A stretch of 64,000 nt of DNA from Phyto melanocephala (taxonomy: Eukaryota; Arthropoda; Insecta; Diptera; Rhinophoridae). Below the pieces are notes generated by a model that was not told the DNA's origin, searched no databases, and saw only the letters and a list, made by a program, of their open reading frames with translations. Of this stretch, positions 1-11,084 are shown one piece after another. Every line of letters begins with the position of its first letter. Within the stretch, counting starts at the first letter, position 1. The DNA lies in contig OW799237.1 of the NCBI GenBank assembly GCA_941918925.1, forward strand, positions 10,335,201 through 10,399,200, written 5' to 3'. Made by a program: the position numbers and the translations under genes.

Positions 1-439
1 CGAAGTAGGAACGTTTGACGGGAGATATTAATCAAAATTGTTTTAACGTTAACTACATTAAGGAAACAATTAACATTGTTGGGGCAAAATACGGCGTGAC
101 TGTTAAAATTTTTCTTTATTCTGATCAAATTCTTTAACATCTACGACTAAATTTTAAAATTTAATTCGAAAATGGGTAGATAAACTTTTATGGAAACGTG
201 TATCGTAATCGAATGTTACGCGCGGACAGACATGTTAAGAGATAAAAATAGTGCAAGTAAGAAAATGAAAAATATGTAGCTACAGATATTGTGTCGATAC
301 CGCGTTATCGTCGTGCTACCGATTGAGCGGGCCTTGTGATGGCGTGTGCCTCGACCACCTGCTGAATAATGTAAGCAGGGTAAAATTAAAAATATTTATC
401 GTCTTTCCCTTTATAGCAAAACTAAAAACCTATTTTCAC
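1..439. other. AT-rich flank with a GC-richer patch
   Basis: No gene or repeat was recognised in most of this stretch. A GC-richer patch at about 296-362 has the same AC-rich minus-strand composition as the block that starts near 440, so it may be the distal end of the same decayed sequence. Confidence 0.4.
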
Positions 440-1070
440 CAGTTAGGACTCAATTAATTACTCTTGTGGACCGAATAACCCAGGACCAGTTTACTGTATT
501 GTTAGGTGTTTGTACTTATCTTTCACGGGCTTTCCACTGTAGTTGGATCCAAGTATGTTGGCCTGGATTGGGTGTACGCTGTCTTCACGGTTATTTAGAA
601 TTGCCGGCGGTTGTTGTTGGATTGGGTTGCAAAAGCTGCTGTAATAGATAGTCGTGGTCTCTATGGCTGAGTTTACGTGCTGTTATGTTCTGGATGTGGC
701 TGCTGTCAATGTACTTGGCGTCTATGTTTTGGTAAGTTGGTGGGGGACACTTTGGATGTTCTGATGCGTGGTGAGTGTTGACTAGGCTGTTGCTGTTGTG
801 CCGGGGCAGAATGTTGTGCCTCGCTGCGCTAATATGGTGTTATTAGGGGTTGCGTCGCCCGGTGCTAGCCAGTGAGGCGTAGTGGACGCTATTGCCCGTA
901 TGTTGATTGTTGCTGCGATGGCTTTTCTGGCAGTTTTAATCGGGTTGTTGCGGGCCTAAATGGTGGTTATACCTTTGCGGCTGTTACTAGCGTTTTGGGC
1001 CGGCTGTTTCGGCCAGGCTTTGATGTTGAGGAGCGCCCTGCACGCCTTGCTTGATGATTAGATAATTTTG
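440..1070 (-). pseudogene. Unassigned GC-richer block with an eroded minus-strand reading frame
   Basis: This block is clearly less AT-rich than its surroundings and is strand-asymmetric: T/G-rich on plus, A/C-rich on minus. Reading the minus strand in a single frame from about 1060 gives long open runs broken by a few stops. The longest run, 839 down to 591, is about 82 codons without a start Met. It contains stretches such as KYIDSSHIQNITARKLSHRD and a Q/H/N/P/S-rich lead-in. I do not recognise the family. The composition would suit a degraded ORF1 or gag-like region of a retroelement, but no zinc knuckle, LTR or primer-binding site is visible. It lies beside a Tc1-like remnant on the same strand, with no junction evidence linking the two. 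It could also be non-coding. Confidence 0.3.
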
Positions 1071-1322
1071 TAACTTACTAACACGGTCCCTTATTTGGCG
1101 CTGGTTATCTTCTTAGTTGTGTCTCTGGATTAATCTTTCATTCGTCTTTTATCCGACCAGTCAACTTTCCTTTCAACGCATCAGATCCAAAAACAAGGCG
1201 GAAATGCCTCATTCTCGTAACCACATTGCTCGGCCATTTTTTCTCGTTCACTTTTTTTTTTTTTGAGAACTGCCACCAACTTCATTTCTCCTACTTTCAG
1301 AGTTGCACCTTTTTGGTACTGA

Positions 1323-1817
1323 CTAGTCCAACCCTGACCTCTGACACGGGTTACCACTGCCTTGGTATTTCGCTACAAGACGAAACATTACAAAACAACC
1401 CCACACCATAATGTTTCCACCACCGTGTTTTACTGTGGCAGTTTTGTCTAACATTGACTCTTTAATCTGATCCCCGGAGGTTAAATTTAGACTCATCTGA
1501 CCACAATACATTCTTCCAATGCTGTTGAGTCCAATTGAAATGAGTAAGTCCAAAACAAGGCGAGCTTTTCGGTTTTTTCGGACACAAACACAAAAAAATG
1601 CATCTATAACTTCTAATACCATATTCTTGGGCCCTTCTTTTAATGGTGGAAAGACTGGCATCCATTAAAAGTTTAGTTTAGCTTCTTGCTTTTTGTAAAA
1701 AAATTCTTGATTTTCTGATATTTTCCTTCAGTTGTATAGTAAGTTATTGTTATTTGAACAAAATAAATCAATGAAAATAACATATTCAATCCCAGTTCCA
1801 AATGTTTTGAACAGTAC
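1323..1817 (-). mobile_element. Tc1-like transposon remnant
   Basis: Two overlapping minus-strand frames give a piece of Tc1-family DDE transposase, the cut-and-paste enzyme acting at TA sites. Around 1462-1665 the frame reads MDASLSTIKRRAQEYGIRSYR (second helix-turn-helix region), then HWKNVLWSDESKFNLRGSD, the block around the first catalytic aspartate. About one frameshift later it reads KHGGGNIMVWGCF, a hallmark of Tc1 transposases. The N-terminus and the second and third catalytic acidic residues are missing, so it cannot be functional. On the upstream (right) side a likely terminal repeat, outermost bases CAGTACTGTTCAAAAC on the minus strand, ends near 1817 next to TA. No matching left terminus was found. 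Confidence 0.8.
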
Positions 1818-1818
1818 T

Positions 1819-1850
1819 GTATACCCTTACACTCACTGTAAAGGGTATAC
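1819..1850. repeat. 32-bp imperfect palindrome (DINE-like 5' foldback)
   Basis: The arms GTATACCCTT and AAGGGTATAC flank a 12-nt centre. Arm sequence and spacing resemble the 5' foldback of the DINE-like elements at 9.6, 21.4 and 34.6 kb, but no element body follows on either side. It abuts the Tc1-like terminus. It may be a relic terminus or a chance hairpin. Confidence 0.5.
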
Positions 1851-3739
1851 AAATAATCAGCTGTCGAATCAAGACTACCGATGAAAAATATGCCTGGATT
1901 TACTATAAATTTTTTATTTTTCGATATATTACATTTATTTTTTGGATATTATAAATCTATTTTCGAAATGTTTTAATTAAACACTTTTAAAATATTTTCT
2001 TGAATCTCTACTTTAAAAAATTAATGTTAAATTATGCTACACCGTTTAAGTGGCTCTCATGATAACTGGGCGAGAAAAAATTATGTATTTGTTTTTGCTA
2101 AGCTTGCGTGTCTAAATGATTGCCAGTAACTGTCACAAGACAACACTGACTTAACTAATGATATGCAATTTTAATTGTACAGAAAAAAAATAATAAAAAT
2201 TATACGCTGGCTCTTTATGACACTCATTTAAACCGTTTGCTGCTGATTTTTCAACATATTTTTTCAACTCCATATTAAAACTTGTAGTGTTTGTTTTTGT
2301 AACCAGATCTGCGTTTAATTTAACAGCAGGGAGTGGTGTTGCACGGCTAAGTGACACGCATGCATTTGAGTTTACTTAATAATAACTGGGGGCACAAGGC
2401 GTTTATTATATTGTAGTTATAGAACTTGTCAAGCACTAAAAATCAACTTAACAAATAATACAAATATTTAATTAAATCAAAAATTTTATATTTTATTAAA
2501 TTCACATTTAACAAAGAAACGCAAGCAGAAAAATTTGCAAAATTGTTGAATTAAAAATAGGACGCCATGATCAAATTTAAACATGAGATCGAAGTAAAAG
2601 AAAACCAACCATCTGTTTAGGAAGTTTTAGTACGAGTATTTTATTTAAGAATATCTTGAAATTGAATTCAGCTTCAAAAAGAAAAAAAGTGCCAACTAAA
2701 CGTTTATTTCTTCGCGAGGTTTTGGTAAAATAATAAAAATACAAAATTAAACAAAAACAACGCTGGTGGTATTTTAACTCCTTTTTTGTAATATTGGGTT
2801 AGAGCAAAAATTTCTGCATCTAAAAAATTTTATTTATATCAATTTTGTTGTTTTATTTATTAAATTTTCCCTGAATAAGCTACCCAATGTGGTGCGAAAT
2901 TTTGGAATGTTCTCGTAGTTTTTTTAGAAAACTTGTAATATAATTACTATTGGGCATATGGCTTCATGTATTACAAAGGTTAAATAAATAAATAAAATAA
3001 ATAAAATTATTTTTATATAAAAAAACTGATCTCAAGCTCAATAAATAAAACAAATATTGTTATTTATAATAGGAATTTCGATTTTTCGACGTTTTTACTA
3101 TCTAGACTTAGTTACAATTTGAGAAATTATTTTTTGCACTAATATAATATAATATCTCTATGGTATTTGTTGCATTCTTTGATATTGTATCAGCGGTTTA
3201 TAATCTAAACTTTGCATCACGATCAGCAAATTCCAACACCACCAGCACACCATCATCGTCACAATCAACACTACAGCTTGGCAAGTTATAAGTACGATTA
3301 TAATTTCTTACGTATTGTTGTTGTTGCTGTGGTCAGTGTAGTTTTTCAATTGAAATTGTTGTTCTTTATCATTTACGAACAGCATTTCCCAATGTAGATA
3401 GCAGTGAGTAATATCTTAAAATATTAAAAGGGGAAAATGTTCGATAAACTTTACATTCATACAAAGGCGTTTTCTAATAAGATAGGGTAGACGTTGACGT
3501 CTTTTAAGTTGTTTGAATTTTGTGCCACTATTGAGCAAATTTTTTTTTTTATTAAAACAAGTGTAAGTTAAAGGAAACTGCGCTCATTTATGGCAGACGT
3601 GGTAGACTTTCAACACTTTCGACAAGCATTTAGCTGACCCCTGCACAGGGAAAAACAGATGAACAGACGATGCCCGCCCGCGGCGAAAAACGACTTTCCC
3701 AGAATTCAGAATTTAGTGAGTTTTATATTGATATTTATA
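1851..3739. other. AT-rich non-coding stretch
   Basis: Mostly A/T-rich with poly-A/T runs and no recognised element. A short H/Q/P-rich open stretch begins with ATG at 3212 and is less AT-rich than its context; it is listed as a finding, not a gene. Confidence 0.5.
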
Positions 3740-4264
3740 CCATAGACAGACGACAGCGTTAATTTGCATTAAAAGTCTTAATTCAAATTAACTTATGAAT
3801 TATCCCCATTCCAATGTGTATTAGATTTCACGTAAATGCACTAAATCATATTGAATTTAAACTGAATTTAGCAATTTCAATATGGCAACACGCACGGAAA
3901 TCAATCAAAAAATTAAAAAATCAAAAATTTAAAATCAAAATAGATTCGATATGTTGAACTTTTTCACATATTTTTTGGAATACCTTTCTTAGGTGCAAGT
4001 TTTCCTCAATACTGGTATCGTTCATCGTAAGCACGTCGCTCTCCCAAAAAGTGCTGTTACGGTCCTTTAAAAAAATACCATATACCTACATATGAATTAT
4101 AATCTCCATGAAGAGATACCATTAAACCTACGAATTTCCACAATTCCCTTTCTCTTATTTCAGAGTGTGTTCTGCCATCCCAACTTGTAGCAACATGTTC
4201 AGATTTGTGATTGCTAGTGCATTTACAATTTTTACTGAATGCAAAAATCGTCGTCTGTCTATGG
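3740..4264. mobile_element. MITE with perfect 18-bp inverted termini
   Basis: The sequence ATACCATAGACAGACGAC at 3737-3754 is exactly repeated in inverted orientation at 4250-4267. If the flanking TA on each side is the target duplication, the element is 525 bp and begins CCATAGACAG. That fits a Tc1/mariner-superfamily non-autonomous element, but superfamily is inferred from TA alone. The interior has no open frame resembling a transposase. The perfect termini suggest fairly recent mobility. Confidence 0.8.
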
Positions 4265-5720
4265 TATTAAGCTAATGCTTATACGTGTTACCAATGACCC
4301 GGTAGCTCGCAGTTAATAGTCATATAAAAGTTTGAAGAACACTGATTTAAGACTATTGTAGAGAAGTCAGTCGTTTGGTGTTCATACCTCTGTGCTTTTG
4401 TTTTTGTTGCATAGTGAGAATGAATGCGATTATTTATTGACACTTGAAACCCTTGGTGGTGTTGGAGAAATAGTGGTAGTGGCGAAGATGATGGTGGCAT
4501 GGTATTTATGTTGCATAAAGGGAGGTGTGTGCGTTCATCGTTTCTTGGTTGGTGTTTCATATTCAAGCTTTTGATTTATGATCGAGTAATTGTTGGTTTT
4601 TTTCTCTCGATTTAGGGTATACTTTTTTTTTATAATGGGCCACAAAGCCAAATAATATTAATATCAATAAAAATAACGTAGAATAAATATGTATGAACAA
4701 CTTTTTCTCGTTGCACATTTTTAAATATTTGTAGTAGGTATTATGTATGTTGGTCGGGTATCATGAAATTTATGATATTTCTGGCAACTCTGTTAATCAC
4801 ATGTCAATTTATTTTAAACTTAACCCTACATTTGTATAATCTCTAATTGTTAGTGGTATAGCGGATTACTCTCTCACTTTACTTTATCTAAACTCATCAT
4901 TTTTGCCATAAATTTGTTTCCTATTTGTTACACAAAGAATTTGAGTAAAATGAAATAAGGAAGCAAAGGAAACGTTTAAGTTTGCGAAATGTAATAAATA
5001 TGTGAGAACCACACACACACAGATTCCTTCCTACAACACTATAGCAGAAAACGCACCCGCAGTTGTTATTAATGTTTTTGCTGTTTTTTTCTTGTATTGT
5101 TGTTGTTATTATTTTCATTATTATGGATATAAATATGTATAAACACATAAACTTTACGGTGGAAGTTTAACGTGTTAAATTGATTTAAATGGCGCGTGAG
5201 CGAAGGAGATAATTTCCACATGTCAGGATGCTTGCAATATTTATGGGCCACAGTTTAAACTACAAACGACCACAATTTATACAAGACAAAAACAACAACA
5301 GGAAACCAGTCAAACTCTGCTACAGTATACGATTACGCTGGGAATTCATTACACACTGGCAAAGTAGCAAAAATTGTACCATTCAAAAGTACCACAAAGT
5401 TGTTTGAGCCGATAATTTTTAGCTTTAGGAAGATATTGCAGAATATTTCGATATGTTTGTAAAAATTTTCCGATTTAGAGACAATTTCCTATAAGTTTTT
5501 TTATATTCAAAAAATTTTCTATTTAAAAAAAAATCTAGAATTTTTTTTTAACAACAATACTTATTTAAAAATATTTATAGATTTTTTAAGATTTTTTTAA
5601 TAAAAAAATAAAAAGTTAACTTTAAGCTACTGTAAAAAGTACAATTATACCATCTCTATTATTTCTGGTTCCTTTTCAGCAACTCCGTTTGATTTGCAGA
5701 CTTCGTGTTTAACTTCTTGT
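4265..5720. other. AT-rich non-coding stretch up to the hAT target site
   Basis: No recognised element. A CA repeat lies near 5010-5022. Open frames at 4288-4566 and 4921-5251 (minus) show no recognised domain and are treated as chance. The last eight bases, CTTCTTGT at 5713-5720, are the left target-site duplication of the hAT element. Confidence 0.5.
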
Positions 5721-7161
5721 CAGCGTTGTCAACTTTAAAATTTCAAAAAGCACCATAACTCAGGAAAAAACGCGTCATTCTAAAAAAAAAGCACTAAATT
5801 TATAATTTGTAAATTATTTTTTTATTTATTTAATAAAATTATACATTTATATAAATTTCTTTGCAAATAAGACATTTTTAAATGAATATCAGAATAAATA
5901 ACAAAAAAATTTACAAAAATTAAACAACGAATATCTTTTAAAATAAACAAAAACATTGGAAAAAAGAACAAAAATATTTAATTATTAAAGTTTAGAAAAA
6001 ATTACGACAGGATTAATTTTTCCATACCTGATGCATTTAAACGACGTTTAATAAACATATGTGAATTTGTTGTACAAAATATTAAAGAAATTATTCACCA
6101 AATAAGTACAACTATTATTTAATATTTAAATATTTTTATGTTACATATTAGAGTAATTAAATAGAACTATTTCCAACTAAAAATTATGAAAAATTTTAAT
6201 AAACTTGCAGTTTAATAATTCGATTAGGATTTAAGCTTTTCTCTGTGTAAATAATATCAAATATCAATGTTAAAGTCAATTATTTCTTCATTATTATCAC
6301 TATCATCTGGCCACAACATAGTCTTAATTTCAAATTGTAATGCTTTATAAATATCATTGCTATTAATCAGAATATTTACTTCATCAGCTATTTGGTAGGT
6401 TTCGCAACAGGAATTTTCCCGTTTAAGCCCATTTTTAATGTGAAGTAAGGCATTAACTGAATTTAAAGACATTCGGTTGCGAATTTTAGATTTAAACACA
6501 TTCATGGGAGCGACAAAAGTTTAACGTTTAATGCTTCAAAGGGATTTAAGTTAACTGCATCTTTGTACGATTTAACTTCAATCCAAAAATCGACTGGATT
6601 CAATATTTTGCCATTGGTAACGGTAAAATATCTTCTTTTGTATGTGATAAAACATTTCTAACATTAATTATGTTAATTTTACTCAAAATTTCAAGGTTTT
6701 CTGGTAAAATTTTTAAACGTTTAAAGTTGTGGGACGCTAAAAGTTTGCTTTAAGGTTTAATCATTTATAAGATGATCTCAAAAGAAAGAGGAATTTCTTT
6801 TATTCACATTCACCTCAAATGCATATACATATGTATAAAGTTAGACATTTTGAAACAAAAACTTTCTGGGCAATCAATTATCTTATATATAATTAAATTT
6901 TTAGTGTAATATTATTTTCTTGCCGAGTTGCATGTAATTGTACTATAAGTTACATTTTGGTAGTATGTATATAAATTTACACTTACAAAAAATTTTTTTC
7001 AATTAATTATTTTGAATTTTAGTGTTTGGTGTCACCGAAATAAAAAGAAAATCACTAAAAACTAAAAAAAAAATCACCAAGCACTGACTCACAATTTTTC
7101 CGCTTTCTAAATGTTAAAAATCACCAAAAACGGTGATAAAATCACCGAGTTGACAACGCTG
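5721..7161 (-). mobile_element. hAT-superfamily transposon with 8-bp target duplication
   Basis: The boundaries are unusually clear. CAGCGTTGTCAACT at 5721-5734 is perfectly inverted at 7148-7161. The octamer CTTCTTGT occurs immediately outside both ends (5713-5720 and 7162-7169), the 8-bp duplication diagnostic of hAT insertions. The element is 1441 bp, shorter than usual autonomous hATs (about 2.5-5 kb), so most of the transposase is deleted. The right subterminal region (about 7025-7146) repeats ATCACC/GGTGAT motifs several times, which is typical of transposase-binding subterminal repeats. The interior retains a hAT C-terminal dimerisation piece on the minus strand. A related MITE is at 30.1 kb. 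Confidence 0.92.
6257..6754 (-). pseudogene. hAT transposase C-terminal (dimerisation) fragment
   Basis: Reading the minus strand with two in-frame breaks gives, in order, FWIEVKSYKDAVNLNPFEAL, LNVKLLSLP, then the open frame MNVFKSKIRNRMSLNSVNAL followed by LLHIKNGLKRENSCCETYQI. This is the order found in the hAT family C-terminal dimerisation domain: the FW..Y.DA..NPF block, then a helix ending LSLP, the KSKIRNRMS helix, and LLHI+.GL. The NA..ER.FS segment that normally lies between LSLP and KSK is missing. The BED zinc finger and the catalytic core are absent. The piece lies inside the hAT boundaries at 5721-7161, which confirms it is that element's decayed gene. A stop separates FWIEV from the upstream open stretch ending LPLPMAKY. 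Confidence 0.75.
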
Positions 7162-7169
7162 CTTCTTGT

Positions 7170-7834
7170 TCGTGCGTCTATCTGTTAGTGAATGGTAGCT
7201 TGAATATTTTGTATGTTCGTTCAGTCTCTTGAGTTGAGTTTTGAGTTTTTGCTTTATTGATAATTGCTACCAATTACATGCAATTGCAAAATCATTTCTG
7301 ACACCTTGCCTTAGTTTATGGGTAACAAACTGTCATATATTTTACATCAAATAAACGCCATGATTATCACGATGTATGTACATACATATGTATGCATGAA
7401 CAAAGAATACTACTTACGTGTGTGTGTCTGTAGGTGGGCAATCCGTAAAGTCTGAGAAATAAACAGTGAAACTAAAAAAAGCATGGAATATTTTCGGTTT
7501 TCAAAAACTATCGAAATTTTACTCGAACGTTAGGTTTAGCCTTGCATTAATTATATAAATTATAATAAGAATTATAAATTTCGTCATCGAATTCCGTATT
7601 TTGACCCCAAATCTCGAAGTCAGTGTACATATTTGCAACTTAAACTGCTCAAGTCCTTGAGTTTTTATTTGCAAAATCGGTGCACAATTATATGCCTCCA
7701 CAACTCTCTTTTGTTTTTCTAATTCGCCATCAAGTTGACTGTATTAAAAATATACATATGCACAAAATTAAACTGCATAAATAGTTAAATTTAAAAAGAC
7801 AATTAAAAAAAAACGCTGAAATTTATGTTGCATG
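7170..7834. other. AT-rich non-coding stretch with simple repeats
   Basis: No gene seen. An ACATACATATGTATG-type simple repeat sits near 7378-7395 and a GTGTGTGT run near 7420. Confidence 0.5.
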
Positions 7835-8088
7835 TCGTTGGTCACTACTAGAAAGGCCCTAACTCAAATAATTGTAATTTTACAGGAGAAGATACTAAAC
7901 GTAACAGAAACTGTATTATCATAATGTAAATTCTTTTGTAAAATTTACTGTAAAACTGTTATATTTAATTCTACTGCGTTAAATTTTTGTGTCGAGGTGT
8001 ATGATGGTGTGTGAAATGTATTGAAATCGATGAAAAACGCAAATTCGTAAAAATTACGACTCAGGACTTTTCTACTTGTGACCATCGA
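7835..8088. mobile_element. Small TIR element (MITE family A)
   Basis: The left end reads TCGTTGGTCACTACTAGAAA; the inverted right end reads TCGATGGTCACAAGTAGAAA. Similarity continues for about 45 bp inward, including the AAAG.CC..A.CTC segment. The length is about 254 bp. A similar-sized element with a related terminus is at 43631-43876, and a single terminus is at 27018. No target duplication is evident and no coding sequence is present. Confidence 0.65.
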
Positions 8089-9336
8089 TGTGTAGGCATG
8101 AACTAAGGGCTGATTAACAATTTTAAGTTTGTGATTTTTTTTATAACGTTACAATGAAACAGGAGAGAATAAAACATTTGTTCAATTCATAATCTGTCGT
8201 AGGAGTTGTAGGTTGTGAGAAATTCACTTGAACATATTGAAGAAAAATGGCGATAGGTGTTACTTTTCCAACTATGATGTATTTATATGACATTCTATAA
8301 ACATAAATACATACATTTGTATATAAAATTGTTGTTGTTGTTGTATAAAGAATTATTAGAGAAATTTTAAAATAAAATGTGTTTAACTAATACGACGTAC
8401 AACTTCTACACTAGGTTGTGAATTGGGCAATTATTTTTGGATGGTAGATAATATAAAAAATTAAAATTTTTTGTATTTTGTTTCACGGATTTTCTTAGAC
8501 TCCAAAACACACACACTTAAATATTTATGCAAACGCAATTAAAAATCGTTGGCGGGTAGTCAGCATTATAAAAAACAGTTAAGCAATATAAAATTTCATT
8601 TAAAAAGGGATTACCCTAATATGTAGCTGCAAAATTTAAAGGGCTTAAGAACGCAGCTTTACTTTATAATACAACAACAAAATTAACATAATTGCAATTG
8701 TTGCACAACTATGTAGCTACTTGCAATAAGCATTGCGTTTTAAAGTATTTTTTTTTACTCACCATTTTTTCCAAGTGCTTTTCCGACTAACCTCATATTC
8801 TTCATATTTGTTATTCGTTGGTTCACAGTGATTACTTAGTAATTGAGGGTTCGCACAGTAATTTTTTATTTATTATTCATGCAGGTTATTCGTTCATTCA
8901 TTTGAACTTTTACAAATAACAATTATTATTAGAGGGAGGTCTTTAATTCGTGGTAATTTTGTTCAATGGTTGTTTTTTGCTGATGTTAAAGTTGACGATG
9001 CTGAATGTAAAACTGCCCAAAATAGTTTATAGTAGATTAAATAGTAATTATATTTAAAAATAGTAGTCTATCATTTTAGGAAATTGTTAAAGAAGTATAC
9101 GTACATAGGTATTATTGATTATTAGGAGTTTTTTAATATAATCGAGTAAATTGTAATAATTTTTGCATTAGAGTGAGAAAATAATATTTTTATTAGTTTC
9201 CATGATTTTTGAGTTTATGGTAAAATAATTGTTTTTTTAAATGCAATTATATTAATGGATTTTTGTAAATCTAATATTTTGCTTTATTTTTAAATTTTCT
9301 CATGCCGTCCTCTGTTGCCCTCTTTTTTAACTCGTA
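8089..9336. other. AT-rich non-coding stretch
   Basis: No gene or transposon recognised. It holds a GTT trinucleotide run near 8328-8343 and A/T-rich sequence up to the TA at 9335-9336 that flanks the pogo-like element. Confidence 0.5.
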
Positions 9337-9598
9337 TTTCGAACTTCCATAAGTCGAAGTTCTCCATAACTCGAACAAAAAACATACACATGAACTCTAT
9401 AACACGAAGAATTTTGCTTGTTTAAATGGGTTTTTGTTATAGTTATCGGTTGTTTGTTTTACTCTCGTTTGTTTTTTGAGCTGGTTTGTCAATTTTTTTA
9501 TTTTTTTTCGGGGAATTAAAAATTTGTTTCTTTTTGTTTGCGTATGTATCAGTTCTATGCATAATTCGGGCTAGATGATAAATGTTGAAATCAATTTT

Positions 9599-10388
9599 TA
9601 TACCCTTCACACAGTGAAAAAGGGTATATATAGGTTTGTCATTCCGTGTGAAATTTCTACAATTTTCATTTCCGACCCCATAAAGTATATATTTTCTGAA
9701 AGCTTATGAATAGGGGAGTCGATTAAGCTCTGTCCGTCTGTTCGTGTGTATGTTGAAATCAACTTTTTGAAGCCCCCCGACATCGCTTGGACCCGGGTGA
9801 GGTATTAGAATATCAGAAATATTAGGGAGTAGATCGGTATTGAAAATCAGAAACATCGGTTCGTAAACAACTGAGATATGAGCAAAAACCCACGACCACC
9901 TCGATTTTTTTTCACAAAAATAACATTACAACAACAACATACATACATACAAACGTGTATACTGGTCAGAGAAAACGTGGCATCGAATCCCAGCTGAGCC
10001 AAAAAAATTTTTTTTTATTTTTTTTATATTTTTTTTTTAATTTTTTTTTATTTTTTTTAATATATTATTTATATTTTTATTATTTTTTTTTTAAAGTTTT
10101 TTTTTCAATTTTTTTTTTGTTTTATATTTATTATATATATTTTAATTATTTTTAAAAAAATTTTTTTTTTTTAATTTTTTTTTAAATTTTTTTTTAAAAT
10201 TTTTTCTTTTAACATACATACGTAAAGTTATAATTTTAAAATGGGTTGCTTTTATATATGTATGTTTTTTATATGTATGTACGTATTTCATATGGAATGA
10301 ATGGTGATACAAACTACTGTTATTGCATGACTACACGTTGTGAAGGGTATATAAGATTCGGCACGGCCGAATATAGCGCTCTTACTTG
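9599..10388 (+). mobile_element. DINE-1/Helentron-like non-autonomous element, copy 1
   Basis: The 5' end is a foldback (ATACCCTTCACACAGTG followed by AAAAAGGGTAT). Next comes a conserved 5' region with CCGACCCCATAAAGTATATA and GAGTCGATTAAGCTCTGTCC. This has the order and wording of the Drosophila DINE-1/INE-1 5' region as I recall it. A T-rich tract of about 200 bp follows (9999-10200). The 3' end has ATTCGGCACGGCCGAAT, a 7-bp-stem hairpin, then CTCTTACTTG. Insertion is between T residues. There is no coding capacity; movement would depend on a Helentron Rep/helicase in trans. Full copies at 21.4, 32.3 and 34.6 kb differ at only a few percent of positions in the first 330 bp. Confidence 0.85.
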
Positions 10389-10400
10389 TTTTTAATTATT

Positions 10401-10734
10401 ATGGCAACTAAACGTGTTTTAAAATGCTTATTAATTGAAAAAAAGTATAAACTTATAAAAGACGTCGAAGAAGGATTAAAGAAAAAGGAAGCGGCTGATA
10501 AATATGGTATCCCGGCAAGCACGGTCTCAACAATTTTCAAAAATAAGGAATCAATTATCAACTCATTTTAATCTGGATTTCGTTTATGTAGTAAAAGAGT
10601 TAGGACACCAAAATTCAAAAAAGTCGACAAAGCACTCCTCGATTGGTTTTCAGCAACTAGAAGCCAAAACATGCATGAGAAACTACTCAAAAGCCAACAA
10701 GAAACGATGTAGAAAGTTCTTTCCCAACATTAAA
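10401..10734 (+). pseudogene. pogo/Tigger transposase DNA-binding region, truncated
   Basis: From ATG 10401 the frame reads MATKRVLKCLLIEKKYKLIK, then EEGLKKKEAADKYGIPASTV and STIFKNKESI. This is the N-terminal psq/CENP-B-type helix-turn-helix of pogo-superfamily transposases, which binds the element ends. A frameshift leads into KRVRTPKFKKVDKALLDWFS, then ATRSQN, the start of the second (CENP-B/HTH_Tnp_Tc5-type) DNA-binding domain. Stops follow and no DDE catalytic domain remains. The gene begins just after the nested DINE-like element ends, so the original leader is displaced. Alternative identities are few: a domesticated CENP-B-like gene is ruled out by the frameshift and the terminal repeats. 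Confidence 0.82.
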
Positions 10735-11084
10735 TAATTATTTGCAGACAAATGACGCAACAAGTGATGAGCACACAAAGCTTTAAGCACATTGGAGTTA
10801 TTTTTTTTACTGGAAATAACAAAAAAAGTAAAATGTCAGTCATTTATTTCAGAATATTTTACTTTACTGTAATTTTTTAATTACATATATGAGTACATAT
10901 GCTTGTTCTTTTATATTCTTAAGTATGTAGTTTTCCATTCGAGGCTATTTTAAATAAAAATATATAATGAAAAACGTTTTATTCTATTTTAACAAAAACA
11001 AAAATTCTGTAACTCGAAGTCTCCGTAAGTCAAAGTTTTTTTTGGGATAATGGTGATTCGAGTTATGGAAGTTCGACTGTATAT

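Larger units (their letters stand above)
9337..11079 (+). mobile_element. pogo/Tigger-like transposon interrupted by a nested DINE-like element
   Basis: The left terminus at 9337 reads TTTCGAACTTCCATAAGTCG. The right terminus, inverted, reads CAGTCGAACTTCCATAACTC and ends at 11079. Both are flanked by TA (9335-9336, 11080-11081), the target duplication of this superfamily. A second related motif, CTCCATAACTCGAA, follows just inside the left end. Between the ends are a pogo-type DNA-binding domain (10401-10734) and a complete DINE-like insertion (9599-10388). Without the insertion the element would be about 950 bp, so the DDE catalytic portion is deleted. The DINE-like element must be the younger of the two. 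Confidence 0.87.

Noticed and set aside
4288..4566. 92-codon minus frame with Pro/Ser/His-rich middle
   Set aside because: Looks mildly protein-like, but there is no domain or context, and an overlapping plus frame of similar length exists. Not called.
9955..10155. 66-codon frame rich in Phe/Tyr
   Set aside because: It is the T-rich tract of a DINE-like element read as protein.
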